A stretch of 64,000 bases of DNA from Wuchereria bancrofti (Eukaryota > Nematoda > Chromadorea > Rhabditida > Onchocercidae), in contig SSBO01000001.1 in the NCBI GenBank assembly GCA_005281725.1, positions 8,646,115 to 8,710,114 on the forward strand. The letters run 5' to 3'. The notes under the pieces are model-generated. The model did not search any database and was not told the DNA's origin. It saw only the letters and a program-made list of their open reading frames with translations. This document shows, piece by piece, positions 1 through 12,200 of this stretch. The translations under genes were made by a program, and so were the position numbers. Each line of letters opens with the position of its first letter. Position 1 is the first letter of the stretch.

Positions 1-1405
1 TGTAAAATCTTTATTATCAAAAATGTAGGCATTAATTCTATTATCTTAACTGAAATTATTCATAGAAATGCCAATATTTTTTTCTTATTAACACAGTTAA
101 TCTGCTTAGATCCACACCGCTTCTAAATTTCCCTTCAGCAGTAATTCAGACCTGTCATACACGGATACGTGTAACCGTATAGATATCCGAACAGCAGCAT
201 TTTTTAGTTAAAATTAGTGTTTGCAGTTCAAATATTAATACTTTACTGAAAAAACTATTAAAATAATTCGGTACTGCTTCACAACAAATACTTCTGGAAT
301 AGTCAGGAATTCAGCGAATCAGTGCTTTTTAAATACTAATCATTTCAAAAAAGAACTCCAGTGAAATTAAAAATAAATTTAACGACCATTGCTATTACTT
401 CGCTTTCTTTTAGTGAATGAGCTCAATTATTGTCTTATTGTGTTGCATTTTATTTGAAATATAGGTAATAAGGGGGAGTTGGCAAAATCACGTATCACCG
501 CTAGTAACTTTTGCACAGATTTTTCCTTTGCTCATAGATTTTTCCTCAGCTTTACGGATCTATCCTTGTTTACAATTCTAGCACTCATTACTTTTCAGGT
601 CAAATAAGCTGCATTCCTGTGATAATTAGGTAGGTTTTTCAATTTTTAGAGACGAGTGTTTTACACCTAAGTAGCATGTTCATTAAATGGAACGTGCGCA
701 TTAGGGTTAACACTCAAACCACTTTTAAAGTGCTCTGAATGCTGTGTTAAGTTTTACTTAATTTTTATCTAAAATAGCTCAAGAGATGTTTCATTGATGT
801 ATCAAAAGCTGAGCAAAAATCACGGATATGGGGTAAAAGTCAGTTCAGTCTTCAAGACTTTTTTTTTCGTTCAGTTTATTATCGTTGTAAAATGCAGTCA
901 TCAAATGTATTTATCTTTAAGAAAAATTTACAAACATTCCTTATAATTCATAATGTCTGTTTTCTACAATTTATTCGATTTAGTTGCTGTTTATATTCAC
1001 TACAGTACTCAATTTTTGATGTCATATTGATTTTCTAAGATTATTGTTTTGCGATATGAAAAGAATAAAAATACTTTCAAAAATGTTTTATTTCTGTTCA
1101 AGTGGAATTAAGGTAGCAAGAAGGTCAATTGTAGCAGCGTAATTTAGTGACATGTAATGACTTAAAAAAATTTCTGATTCTAATCTTCAATCATCTGAAA
1201 TATTCAGAACCAGAAATGTCCAAGCGAAACTTAAGGGATAGGATTTCAACTGAAAAAAATACTTTATTTCTTGCATAATACTGACATGAGTACGTTAGAT
1301 AAATTTCAGAAATCTTCGATGGATCTTAATAGGCATCAATAGCCACATTTATTTCAAATACAGCAGTAATATAACAAAAAAAAGCTCACTGATAGAAGAC
1401 AAAAA
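1..1405. other. No gene seen; 3' flank of the SH3 adaptor gene
   Basis: AT-rich sequence with no convincing coding exon on either strand. It lies directly downstream of the minus-strand SH3 gene stop at 1406 and probably holds its 3' UTR; minus-strand AATAAA signals are present near 1262 and 1087. Confidence 0.5.
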
Positions 1406-4400
1406 TCATGAAATGGCCGACTTTGGAAATAATCCCACCGGGAAAGATCTCGTGTTACTCATATTCAGCAACAGTTTTCCTTTCAACCAACTGTCATCAA
1501 TCTGCAAGTAAAAACGGAAAACTTCGGGAAGTGCAGCTGAAAATTAGAAGATTAAGTTGATAATGCAAAAAGAAAAACCAATTTAAGCAAAATTAGAGGT
1601 TGAATCTGGAGTGGACTTGTGAAACCGTGCAATTCTCGGTAAAATGTATTACAATACCTCCGTCTCTCTCCCTACCTCGAGACTTTACTAGGTCTAAGGT
1701 GGTTGTTGCTTATTAGTGAAAAGTCTAATCATTCCGTATATTCCCGTAATCTCGATTCTCACAATTTCAGTGTGATCCTAGTAACACTTAAAATTTCGTT
1801 CGCCAATCGGATTTGAGATACGGATAATATAAATTTTCTCAATCTGAAGAAACTAAAGAAGAAATTTTGGATCAATAAACTGACCTCCTCAATCACCTCG
1901 ATTTGATCTCCCTTCGAGAAGCATAAATGGTCTTTTGCATTATTATAATAATCATTCGTTGCAGTGACAATTGTATTCGTAATATTTAAATGTTTTCCAG
2001 CGTCAATTTTGCTGCTACAGTTTTCAATATAAGTGCGTGGTACTAAGCCAATTTTCCCATTCAACTTACCTCTCAACCAATCTTCGTTTACCCATTCTAG
2101 TACTTCTATCTGATCGCCTATAAACTATAGCATGATTAGACGTGAAATTCTTTACTACTAATGACAATACACGTGAAGTTATACGTAAAGTTTTAGAAGG
2201 CTTATTGCAACATTATGAATATGAAATGAATTCTAAAATCTCTTTAAAGTTGTTGACTACTGTCAACAACTTACGATGAACTTTAAAGAGATCTTCCTAA
2301 ATGTTAACAATTGTTATGATAACAAAAAGAACTGGATTGTAATAAAAAATCAACACGCTTCACTTACCTGCTTTAAAAATTAGATCACCTTCAACGTCAC
2401 TGTTATAATCATATAAAGCACTGATATATTCCGCTGATGTATAACAACTTATGGGTTCAGAAGGTGCTGTTAACGGAACGGTAATTTCCCGAACATAATT
2501 AGCAGGAAAGATACCCTGGCGTACTCCAATCTTACCACATAACCAATCATCATTAATCCTTTCCACAACATAAATTTCATCATTTGCTCGGAACTAGAAG
2601 AATTTGTAGATTAAACAATTTCATTAGACTTATTAATGAAACCACTAATGATTAAGACTTAGTCATAAATATTGGAACGAATTCGTTAAAATTCTAATCA
2701 ACATGGCTTACCGTAAGATCTCCTGATACGCTACTATCAAAATCGTACAAAGCAATCACACGATATGGTCTGAAAATTTTTATAAATTATCAATATTATC
2801 AATACGTTATAAAAAAAAAACACTTGAATAGAAGCTTTTATCAGCCTCCTTATTAATCTATCGATGTTTGATAACTCCTTCAATGTTTGCGTTCACTGTC
2901 ATATCCAATCTGGGGAGCATCAAATCTCTAAGTGATTTATTTCAGCATTTGAAACCAATCCCAACTGAAGAAAGCGAATTCCAGTTCATATTATAATATT
3001 ATACATCAGCATCGGCAACATCAAGTACCAGTACGAATTGCTAATAACATAATTTACAAAACTCTTCCTAGTTATGTTTTCAAAAGTTCAGACTTCATAA
3101 ATAACATAGCTAATAATGAATACATCCTCGCTCTTTGAATGAGTAGCAAAATTGCAGAATGGTAATATATATATATATAAAACTTACATTTGAGAAGCCG
3201 ACGAGGCTAATGATGTGGGAAGAGGAATTTTTACATCAATGTACAAAAGTGGCATAATTCCTTTCTGACCAGTTCTTTTATTGAGCGCATAGACCCATTG
3301 ATCATCTACCTGACATCAACTTAAAAAATTCCTCTAAGAAAACATTTTTTCAAGACATATGGACACAGAAAGACTTTTAAAATTCTTTCCAATTTCTAAA
3401 AATAATGAGAAATTTTTTAAAACCTTTTTTTCCAGAATAATCATATCGGATGGTTCTGCAGAAAGTTCATCAAAATGTGAGGCAAGGAACTGAAATTTTG
3501 CATAACCGTACGGCTGCTCTTCTTGATTTGTTGCCATAAATGCATTCGCTTCTGAAAATGTATTATCATGTAACCCCGAAAATCCAATTCCGATGGAGTT
3601 TTTTTCAATTAGATTTTTTTTTTTTTTGCAAGAATAAAATAATCGGAATTTAAAACGTCTTCAATAAATTTTCAGAACAAAAAATAGTAATCCCAGGAAC
3701 TACTAACAAAGTTTAGTGTTTGGGCTTTGAAATCAGTCAGGCAATTAGGATAAAGCTCAAGAAAGTTTCACTTGATTGTTATCAATGCAATGCCGTCAAC
3801 CTGATTGTTAGATTATTCAATGTTCTAGCTTTAATATTAATAATTTGAAACTGAGAGTTTAAAAATATTTCAAATATGAAATTACCCGAAGCGAAATTAG
3901 ATTGAAAGATATCGTATGAAACTGACTGACTAGGCATAGCTGCAAATTTACCAACAATTTTAGAATTAATATCAGATGCATAATCTTGCGATGGAGGAAG
4001 TGAAGGATATACTAATGTCGGTGCTTTGTTTACAATGGATTTGGAAGTCACATCATGATTGACAAATTTATCAGCTGGTATACTGTCTTTTTTTACAAGA
4101 TGTTTCTGTTGTTGTTGCTTGTCACAGGCCTGAGCAATATCATATGCTGTTTTCAAAGTCTTTTCATCTTGTAGAGCATTCAGAGCAACTTTACGTATCT
4201 GAAAAACAAATCGTGAAATTTAACCAACCTTGCCTACTTTGAATTCTTTTTGAATTAGCGAAATATCAATTCGGTTATTTACTGCGGCAAGCATTACCGA
4301 AGAATTTACGAAGAAATTACTGCATCAAAAAATTAACGGAAAAATCAAAAAGGAAAAGAATTCATGTTCAGAAATTCACATCTAACAAGCTTTAAAAATA

Positions 4401-7400
4401 ATATTTGATTAGTTGATAGTGGAAACCTTAAAAATTTTTTCTAAAAAAACAAAGTTCCTTTCTCAGAACATTCAGTAAATGTAAAGAATTCAATAGTTTT
4501 AAAAAGAAACATTTTTATCAAACAACGAAAATAATTTATTTTCTAACATGCTTATTCTATATTGCCTGCATATTTAATTATTTGAATATTTAATTCGTGA
4601 ACTATTTACTGGTATTTTTCTTACATCAACCTTTACTTTTAAATGTCGATTTTATCATTATTTATCAAATAAAATACCTACAGCTTCGTTTTTAGCAAGA
4701 GATGAAACTGCTGATCGAACAGTTTCATTTTTACTTGCTGCAATCAATTTCTGTTGTATTTCCGGTTTTTTCACGACATCAAAGACAGCTTTTGCAGTAC
4801 TGAATGCAGCACTAAATTTACCAGTTGCAAGGGTTCCTAAAATTTTCATTTATTATTTATTATATCCGAATAAAGAGCAAACAAATTAAAAGCGCATAAA
4901 TGTGAAACCTCAATGTCATAATATTAAAAGCACATAAAATTAATAAATAAAAAGATGTGATAGCAACGACTTTTTTTAATGAAAAACTGATTAGAATTAG
5001 TATAGCCTCAACTGATTAAAAGATATCAATGAGTTCTTATCAAAGTACTGGAAAAACATCGGCTTAGCTTTGTTTCATAACCTTACAAACAACTATATTT
5101 TCTCTCCTTCCATTCGTTAAGGAAGAAAAAGTTCCATAAAAATGATAAAAAAAGCTTTCGGAAAGAGTAAAACGTACGGATGAATACATTCGTGTTTCCT
5201 AAGCTTTTTAGAAAGCTTATTTTCACTTCTTGTCAAGAACATATCAAAGAGCGAAAATTTTGCATTTTGAAGATGAAGCACCAAAATCAAATTCATTTTA
5301 TATAATTTCAACACCTTCAGCCATATTACTAGAAAATTCCTTTCTTCGTTATTTATTTTTTTTAATCAAAGTAACCTGTTTTAAAATACCTAGTTATTAG
5401 GAATCCAAAACAAAACCAACTAATAACGTGAAATTAAAATCATCATTTATTGTTTTAAAACTACAATTATAAGGCTACAAAAAAAAAGAAAAAAAGACAT
5501 ATTGTGCTGAAAGTACTATCAACAACAAATACTTCCACAATTATAACAGTAATTAATGTGACTCACATTTCAACCTTGAATTAACTCACTTTTTTCCTAT
5601 GTTTTGCAGCATTAATTCATTAATAATTTATAAAGTCAATAACAATCATTTTTCGAAACAAAATCTACCATTTTTCAGCCCCCATTTTTCCTGATAAATG
5701 TGAGCTAGCACGAAATAAATTGAATGAAAAGGAATTGGAAGTTTTTATCTGTGTAAGCAAAATTGCAACAATATTCCTAAGCATGCGACCAAAAAGAACA
5801 ATTCCAGAAAAAAATCACTCATGCATCAGGTCATCATCATGTATCAAGGGCATTTTCGGTGAACGTAAGAACGGATTCCCATCCGATCCTGTATCTTCTT
5901 GTAATTTGGTTTTTATCCCAGATACTGGTTCACTTTGCAGATCAAATAGAAGAGGATCTAAGTATGACTCATTTATTGCTTTTGGTTCAATAATTTCTCC
6001 GAAAGTCGGTACTTCAGCTTGCAGTAGACCTATTTCTTCTTCGCTGTCTTCCTCAAAGAAAAATTTTTCGGAAATATCAACAGGAAATTCCGAATCCATA
6101 GTCTTTAATTGCTCAGCGTCATGTACTATCGTTACTGCTCCATTCGTCATTGTTTTTTTTTCATCTTCTTCCACGGATGCCATCATTTGAGCTTGCTGTT
6201 GACGGGTACGTTCTGCTGCTGCTGCAGCAATCTTTTTTAGAATACGCTGTTTATGGAAATCGAAGAGAGAAATAGACGGATGGGTACGTAGAACGAAATC
6301 TTTCAGTGACGTAACGGTATTTCGATACAACAAAGCCAAGCCTTCACGTGCTTTTTCGTATGAAGGTTCTGGCTCCCCAGATATGTCAGTACGTACATAA
6401 GTATGTGGATCAGGAAAAGGAGGTAACCAATCCGGAATATGCGGTGGACGTGGACGTGAGCTACCGACACGAAGTTGCTGCTGAGGATGCGATGCTTGCT
6501 GTACACGTGGTGGTGCTATCACCAAAGAACCTTTAGAGGTTGCTTCTTTCAGAAATGCTGGCAAGCTAGAAACTGCAGTACCTAAATCTACTAATGCCAT
6601 AATTGTATCTGATGGTGTTGAAATAGTACGACCAGCATGTTCGGTCATTTGACGTGTGGTAACGGCCAGTTCATTGATGTATGAATTAATCATATGGGTG
6701 AGTAGTTCGAGGACATCAGCTTCAATCGTTTCAAAACCGGCCTGTTTACAGATAGCAGCAACCGCTTGACGTAATACACGTCGATACACGTAATCAGCTA
6801 CTGTTGGCGAATAACTTGTTGATGGCAGAGAATGCATTACTGTGGCTGCAAATTGCTTCGTCATTGCGCTGTGTGAAAAACAGACGTTATACGTGATACT
6901 TCAACAAAAAATAGGCATAAAATGACATTTAAAAAATGCTTGAAAAGTACGGAAGATATTTTATTAAATTAGAAACTTACTTTTAAGAAAAGAAAACAAA
7001 ATTCTGGAACTAAACTCCAGAAAATGACGTATATCAGCTATCCTAGGACAAAATACAGAATGCCTTCAATACACAAGCTTAATAATGCATAGGACACAAA
7101 AAATAAGACAAACCGTTTTTGCGACATTTCCTAATAAATCTAAATCTAAGCTGTATTCATCCAATTATCATTTAATAATGCGGTAAGATGGAAAGGTTTA
7201 CGTACAATTCTTATAACTTAAACTTTAAAAAGTTCAAAATTCAAGATGTGCTCAAGTGTCGTAAAAGGATTCGATTCTTAATACGCAAAAAAAAGAAACA
7301 TTGAAAAGAACTTGATAAAATATAATACACGAATAAAGTACGGAAACCCTATCTAAATATCTAGTTCCACCCTTCACACCAAGATATTGTTGAGCTCATA

Positions 7401-7606
7401 GTCTCAACATCCTATATGTTTGCAAGCTCCAGCGTCAGCTGCCAGCAAAGGAACTTCCAAAAGAAATCGAAATTAAAAGTACCTGACGGTGATTGAAGAC
7501 GACTTGCTGTTGCTGGCGCTGAAGCTTCATTTGTATTACTCTTGCTCTTCCAGAATGATTTTTCAGGTAGAGGTGGCGGTGGCAAAGGCTTATTTGCTGG
7601 GAACAT
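1406..7606 (-). CDS. Multi-SH3 adaptor protein, four SH3 domains, 9 exons, 484 aa
   Basis: Exons, in transcription order: 7606-7483, 4836-4682, 4198-3886, 3551-3424, 3309-3188, 2769-2712, 2593-2368, 2117-1885, 1501-1406; all phases agree. The N-terminus is proline-rich (PLPPPPLPEK), followed by a helical segment (aa about 42-130). Four SH3 domains follow at about aa 211-266, 282-340, 357-410 and 425-484, with ALYDF/ALYDY and DDW/EDWLRGKL signatures; the last SH3 is divergent. SH3 repeats bind proline-rich ligands in endocytic or cytoskeletal scaffolds, and the arrangement recalls SH3D19-type adaptors, but I do not recognise the exact orthologue. The start codon at 7606 sits four bases after a TTTAG acceptor, suggesting trans-splicing. 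Intron 1 (7482-4837) contains the TAF8 gene on the same strand. The exon 1 to exon 2 join across TAF8 is supported only by phase. Confidence 0.8.
2238..2292. repeat. Nested perfect inverted repeats in an SH3-gene intron
   Basis: Inner arms AAGTTGTTGAC (2247-2257) and GTCAACAACTT (2262-2272) with a 4-base loop; outer arms of 14 bases at 2238-2251 and 2279-2292. The two stems share the AAGTT segment, so they are mutually exclusive pairings. Confidence 0.8.
5815..6864 (-). CDS. taf-8: TFIID subunit TAF8, single exon, 349 aa
   Basis: TAF8 is a histone-fold subunit of the general transcription factor TFIID; it pairs with TAF10 and bridges to TAF2. The first ~95 residues form a histone-fold-like helical block (VADYVYRRVLRQAV, then VLELLTHMINSYI). 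The TAF8 C-terminal signature HIPDWLPPFPDPHTY follows near aa 145. The tail after about aa 215 is acidic (EEDEKK, FFEEDSEEEIG). The frame is open from ATG at 6864 to TGA at 5815 with no intron. A CACAG acceptor ends four bases before the ATG, suggesting its own trans-spliced 5' end. The gene lies wholly inside intron 1 of the same-strand SH3 gene and is intronless among intron-rich neighbours, so it may be an old retrocopy that became the functional gene (inference). Confidence 0.92.
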   Translation of the reverse strand: MTKQFAATVMHSLPSTSYSPTVADYVYRRVLRQAVAAICKQAGFETIEADVLELLTHMINSYINELAVTTRQMTEHAGRTISTPSDTIMALVDLGTAVSSLPAFLKEATSKGSLVIAPPRVQQASHPQQQLRVGSSRPRPPHIPDWLPPFPDPHTYVRTDISGEPEPSYEKAREGLALLYRNTVTSLKDFVLRTHPSISLFDFHKQRILKKIAAAAAERTRQQQAQMMASVEEDEKKTMTNGAVTIVHDAEQLKTMDSEFPVDISEKFFFEEDSEEEIGLLQAEVPTFGEIIEPKAINESYLDPLLFDLQSEPVSGIKTKLQEDTGSDGNPFLRSPKMPLIHDDDLMHE

Positions 7607-9271
7607 CCCCCTAAACATACGAAAAATAGTAAGCTTTATGCAAAAGCTTTAAGTTATAAATAAACTCCACCAAACAAAATTAGTTACGAGATAGATTACT
7701 CCAATAAGAAGTTACCTTCACTTTCTCTAATTTTTTTTATAAGCAGGAAAAGACAGATTAAAGGAAAGGAAAGTGATAACGACCATATGGTTGAAGTTGT
7801 TAGAATTTCAATTCTACAGAACAATAAATTTCACCCTAGCAAAATCCTTATATGATCATGTGCTGCATTACCAAGTATTAGTTAAAGATATTTCCGCATA
7901 ATTAATAACCATACGAATGTAATAACAACTGAAAATAAAAATGACAAGATAACCAACTGAGTATCAAAACTTTTAAATGCAATAATCGATGGAATTCACA
8001 CAGTAAGAAAAAGTCCTTTATTCACTGAAGATCTTAAAGTAAATATAAATTCATAAAACAGTTAAGACACGTAAGATCCCATAAGATTTCCCGTTCGACA
8101 ATTTCTTGAATTTGTTATTCAGTTCTTTAAAATAACTTGTGTATTGGTTAAACAATTTCGTAACCTATCAAATTGTATCTTTTTAATGAATAGCACAGAG
8201 AATGACAAAATGAAATAAAATATATAACGTTATATAAAATGAGGTAAATAGGAGTAATTTCGAGACAATTATTATGATGTGCAGGCAGTGAATAATCAGT
8301 AAAAATAGTGAAAAACATCTCATCTAGAACACTTTTATTATTTATATAATTCCAAATTTTAAAATTCAAAAAATTTCTCAGAGGTATGAAAGAGTGCCAG
8401 TAGCATATTTATATGAATTTACAACATGCCTATTATGCTCTTGAAGATAATTAATAGTAGAAAGAATCTTGAAAATACAATCCCCCTTCCCACATAGAAC
8501 TAATCAACCAACCATCTATTATTTAACTAATAAACTGAATTCTTCAACACAGCAAGATCTTTTATATGTGAATCGATGTCAAAAATTATTTCTTACACCA
8601 TAATAATTAGGAGGATATTTACAAGTGTCAATAAATGGCTGAAAATCATTTGAGGCAGATATTTCACAAAAGCAATAACAGAACAAAAAAAGCACTATTT
8701 CACTAACTTAGAAATATTTTGTCAAAAAAGTACTGAAGTAGATTTTATTACTAGAGTTTGCAATAAGTGAATATACTCTCAAATGTACATCCAGATCTCA
8801 TATTCCACAGCACTAATCAAAAGCAACAAAACAGTACAAAAAAAGAATGAAAATAATGCGGTAGAAAATTCATCCTGGTAGTTTCATTACAGAAAAAAAA
8901 AAATATTAAAGAGGAAAATGAAGTGAACGATGTGCAAATCATAAACATTATCTTAGGTTCACAAAAATGCATGCGAAAACATCCGCACAGTTGCACTTCG
9001 GTGTGATATTTTCTAGTACAATTCAGAACTAATTAGAAGAAATTATGCTAGCAATATTTGTAATACAAATACGGAATAACATTTAGAAACCCACGACCAC
9101 TAACTTCAATTTATTTTGTCAATATAAAATAAAAATTATTTTCAGATAAGGAAAAATAACACTGCTAAGAACAAATTATTGAGAGGTTCAAAAACAAATC
9201 AACTAAGACTATTAAAAAAGTTTTACCTTCCAGTTTCACAACGTATAAAATCGAGTGAAAGTAGCGGTTTG
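7607..9271. other. Intergenic, nothing recognised
   Basis: Between the stop of the N4BP2-like gene (9272) and the start of the SH3 gene (7606). No coding exon, RNA gene or repeat could be supported. A TTTAG at 7613-7611 is the likely trans-splice acceptor of the SH3 gene. Confidence 0.45.
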
Positions 9272-12200
9272 CTATTTACATTCCACAACTAATTCACCTT
9301 TGTTCGATGTGTTATAATATCTGAAAAAAAAAGATATAATAAATGAAGCTAAAACCACAAAAAGGAATAAATTGTTGATGTGAAGTCTTGTAACGCTATC
9401 TGTACAAGACATCAACGTGCATTACAAACTGTGTCCATACTCACATTGCATGCATAATTCAATCCTAGGACCAGATTCAAATCTAAGTAACTCGAGCTAA
9501 CGCCAAGAACAAATGTAAATTTTTCTTAACGAATTCTCAACAAATTACAAATCTATTAAAGAGTCAGAACTTTATAAAACAATGTAGATAAATTGAAAGG
9601 AAATAAATCCTTGAAACATACTCATAACCGCACTGCTCAAGCCACTGTATAACAGCTGGCTTAATTTTTGCTTGCCCGTCGTTTAATTTACCATAACCAG
9701 TCAAAACAACGAGTTTCTTGTGGGATCGTCCACGTCGAAGTTCTGGAGGTCCTGGAAATTTTCACACTATAGAAGAGCGTAAAGCTGCAAAAAATGATTA
9801 ATTATTGAATCACCGGAACTTCAAATTCTTATGCAGCGTGAATAACTTTTCAACTCGTTCTGTAATTAACTGTTTAAGAACTGAGAATTTCTTACGTCCA
9901 AAATTCATATATGCGAGACTTATTCGGTCCATACATGCAAGCTTTCTTGATTTTGCGCGATATAACAAACAAAATTATTGGTTTCAATATGCGTCATGAC
10001 AAAAACACATGATTTCAAAATACATCCTGATTATGTTACTACTGGCAATCAGTGCCTTTTTTTCATAACATTAAGAAATGATTGACGTCTAAATGGCTAA
10101 ATCTATAGAAAGTATGTTTCCATTAAAGATATTACTGAAAAACGGAAAGTATGTAAATTTACTATCTGCAGCATTCAGCTTGGTTTTAAGAAGTTTAAGA
10201 GCCGATTGAACATTCATGTAATGCAAATCGATGAACAAAGTGGATGTATTCGCTTTGATCAACCGTTCATTGAGTTCTGCCATACAATCTTTTGCTTTTT
10301 TCCCCAATTTCTGAGCCTGAAATTGAATGTCAATTAGGACGAAATTAAGAACCATTTTGCAACATATATAAATCATTTATAGTTGTTTAAGGATGAAGCG
10401 AGGGAGATATATAGTAAGTCCCAGCAACAGACACGAAAGTATTCCAACAATCTTATATAAGTAATTAAACATAACAGTTCAGTTGCTGCAATTCTAAACG
10501 TTTCCTAAATCAGTGTAAAGTAAAACTGGAGAAAATTATTGCCATAACAGAACTGAGAACTCAATATAGTTCGAAATTTCGGGATGATCTCTAAGCCTTT
10601 TTTTTTTTTTTTTTTTGTAGTATCTAAGCCAGTACGAGTATATGAACTATATCAATAGCACTTGAAGGTTTGAAAATGGTCACATAAGCGTAAGCATAAG
10701 ATTTCTTATGGCATTTCCACAAACCCTGAATTATTCCAAGTTCTTATTCACAATTTACTCATTTAGAAAGTTTCGAAATTCCAATTACTTATCTACCTCG
10801 GCAAAATAATGCATCTTGGCTCCAAAATCTCGATGATTATTAGCTCGCAACAACAATTCATGCTTCTGTTTATCATACCATTCCGCTTGTTCTCGTAGTT
10901 CAAATGCCTCCTTGTGAGCTAACTCCAGATCCGGCTTTAAAACCTGCAAAAATATCAATCAATCTTCAAAGCAATTTGACCTGAATCTTTTAACAAACTA
11001 AAATTTTATACAAGAAAAGGATAATATTGGTGAATTCATTAGAACCTACCGATGATTCTTCACAAGAAGAGTAACGGGAAAATGCTGCAGACACACTACA
11101 ATTACCGGATTGATTTGGAGGGGATTCAATGTGAGATGGATTGGCTGCTACTGTTTGAATGTTTTCATTACTATTTACGAAAAGTTCTAAAGTATTACGA
11201 GTAGCCTCTGCAGAAAACCTAAAATAAAAGCAATTATTCCAGTATGTTAAATCCTAACAATTTTCAAAGTTAGAAGTAGTGCATCTACACTAGGCTTAAT
11301 CTAATCGAAACAGGGCTAAAAAAGTGCAACTCAACCATATTAACCAGTAAAAAACGAAAATTTTAGCCAATGGCGAAAGCACAGATAATAAGAATCTATT
11401 GTTATATATTACTTGTTGTCACGGAAGCATTCTATAACTCGTTCCCGATCAACTCCTGAATAATCATTCACCAGTGCACTTAACTGCAGTCTTTCAGCAA
11501 TACTCATATGTTTACCATTTTCCTGAATTAAAACTATTTTGAATCACTGAATATGACTACTGTTATACTAATATAACTGGCTTACATTTTTTTTCTCTAA
11601 AATTTTTAATTTGCATATATGCAAATTAGATCAAGAAATTGTAATGAAAAAATTTTTCTTTCAGGAGAATATGCATTTCTGTTTTTGAGCAACGTAAACT
11701 GAATCAGCCTTGACAAGATTGAAATATTAGAAGTGTAAGCAACGAGAAAGGAATTTTTGATAGTCAGCTACTAACCAAAAATTCATAAGATGCCAATTCG
11801 TGATCCTGTAATATTCGCGCTAATTCTTCATCAGAATTAACCAGTGCAGAAAAATCGAAATTCTCACTTCCAAATGCATTATCTACTGTAACGGCAATTG
11901 TCACCAATTCGGAAAAATATAACAAACTAACACAATATAGTAATAGGAATTATATAGGAATTAATTAGTGAATTTCACATTGTGGTCATTCAATCGACAT
12001 TGCTGCAAAAACTCCAAAAAGCCAGTGGTAAGCTCGGCAGTAGTCAACAGTAAACACGAAATATAAAAAAGAACGACCTTCACGACGGTATTTCTATTAG
12101 TTATAAAGCAAATCAAAACAAAGTAGATGAGTTAAGAATTTTTAGTCTGATTCAATCTGCTACAGCATAAGTTCGTCTATGATATAAAGCTACGGAAGTA

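Noticed and set aside
5720..6190. 156-codon plus-strand open frame
   Set aside because: It is antisense to the TAF8 coding sequence; TAF8 has clear domain signatures and the plus frame has none.
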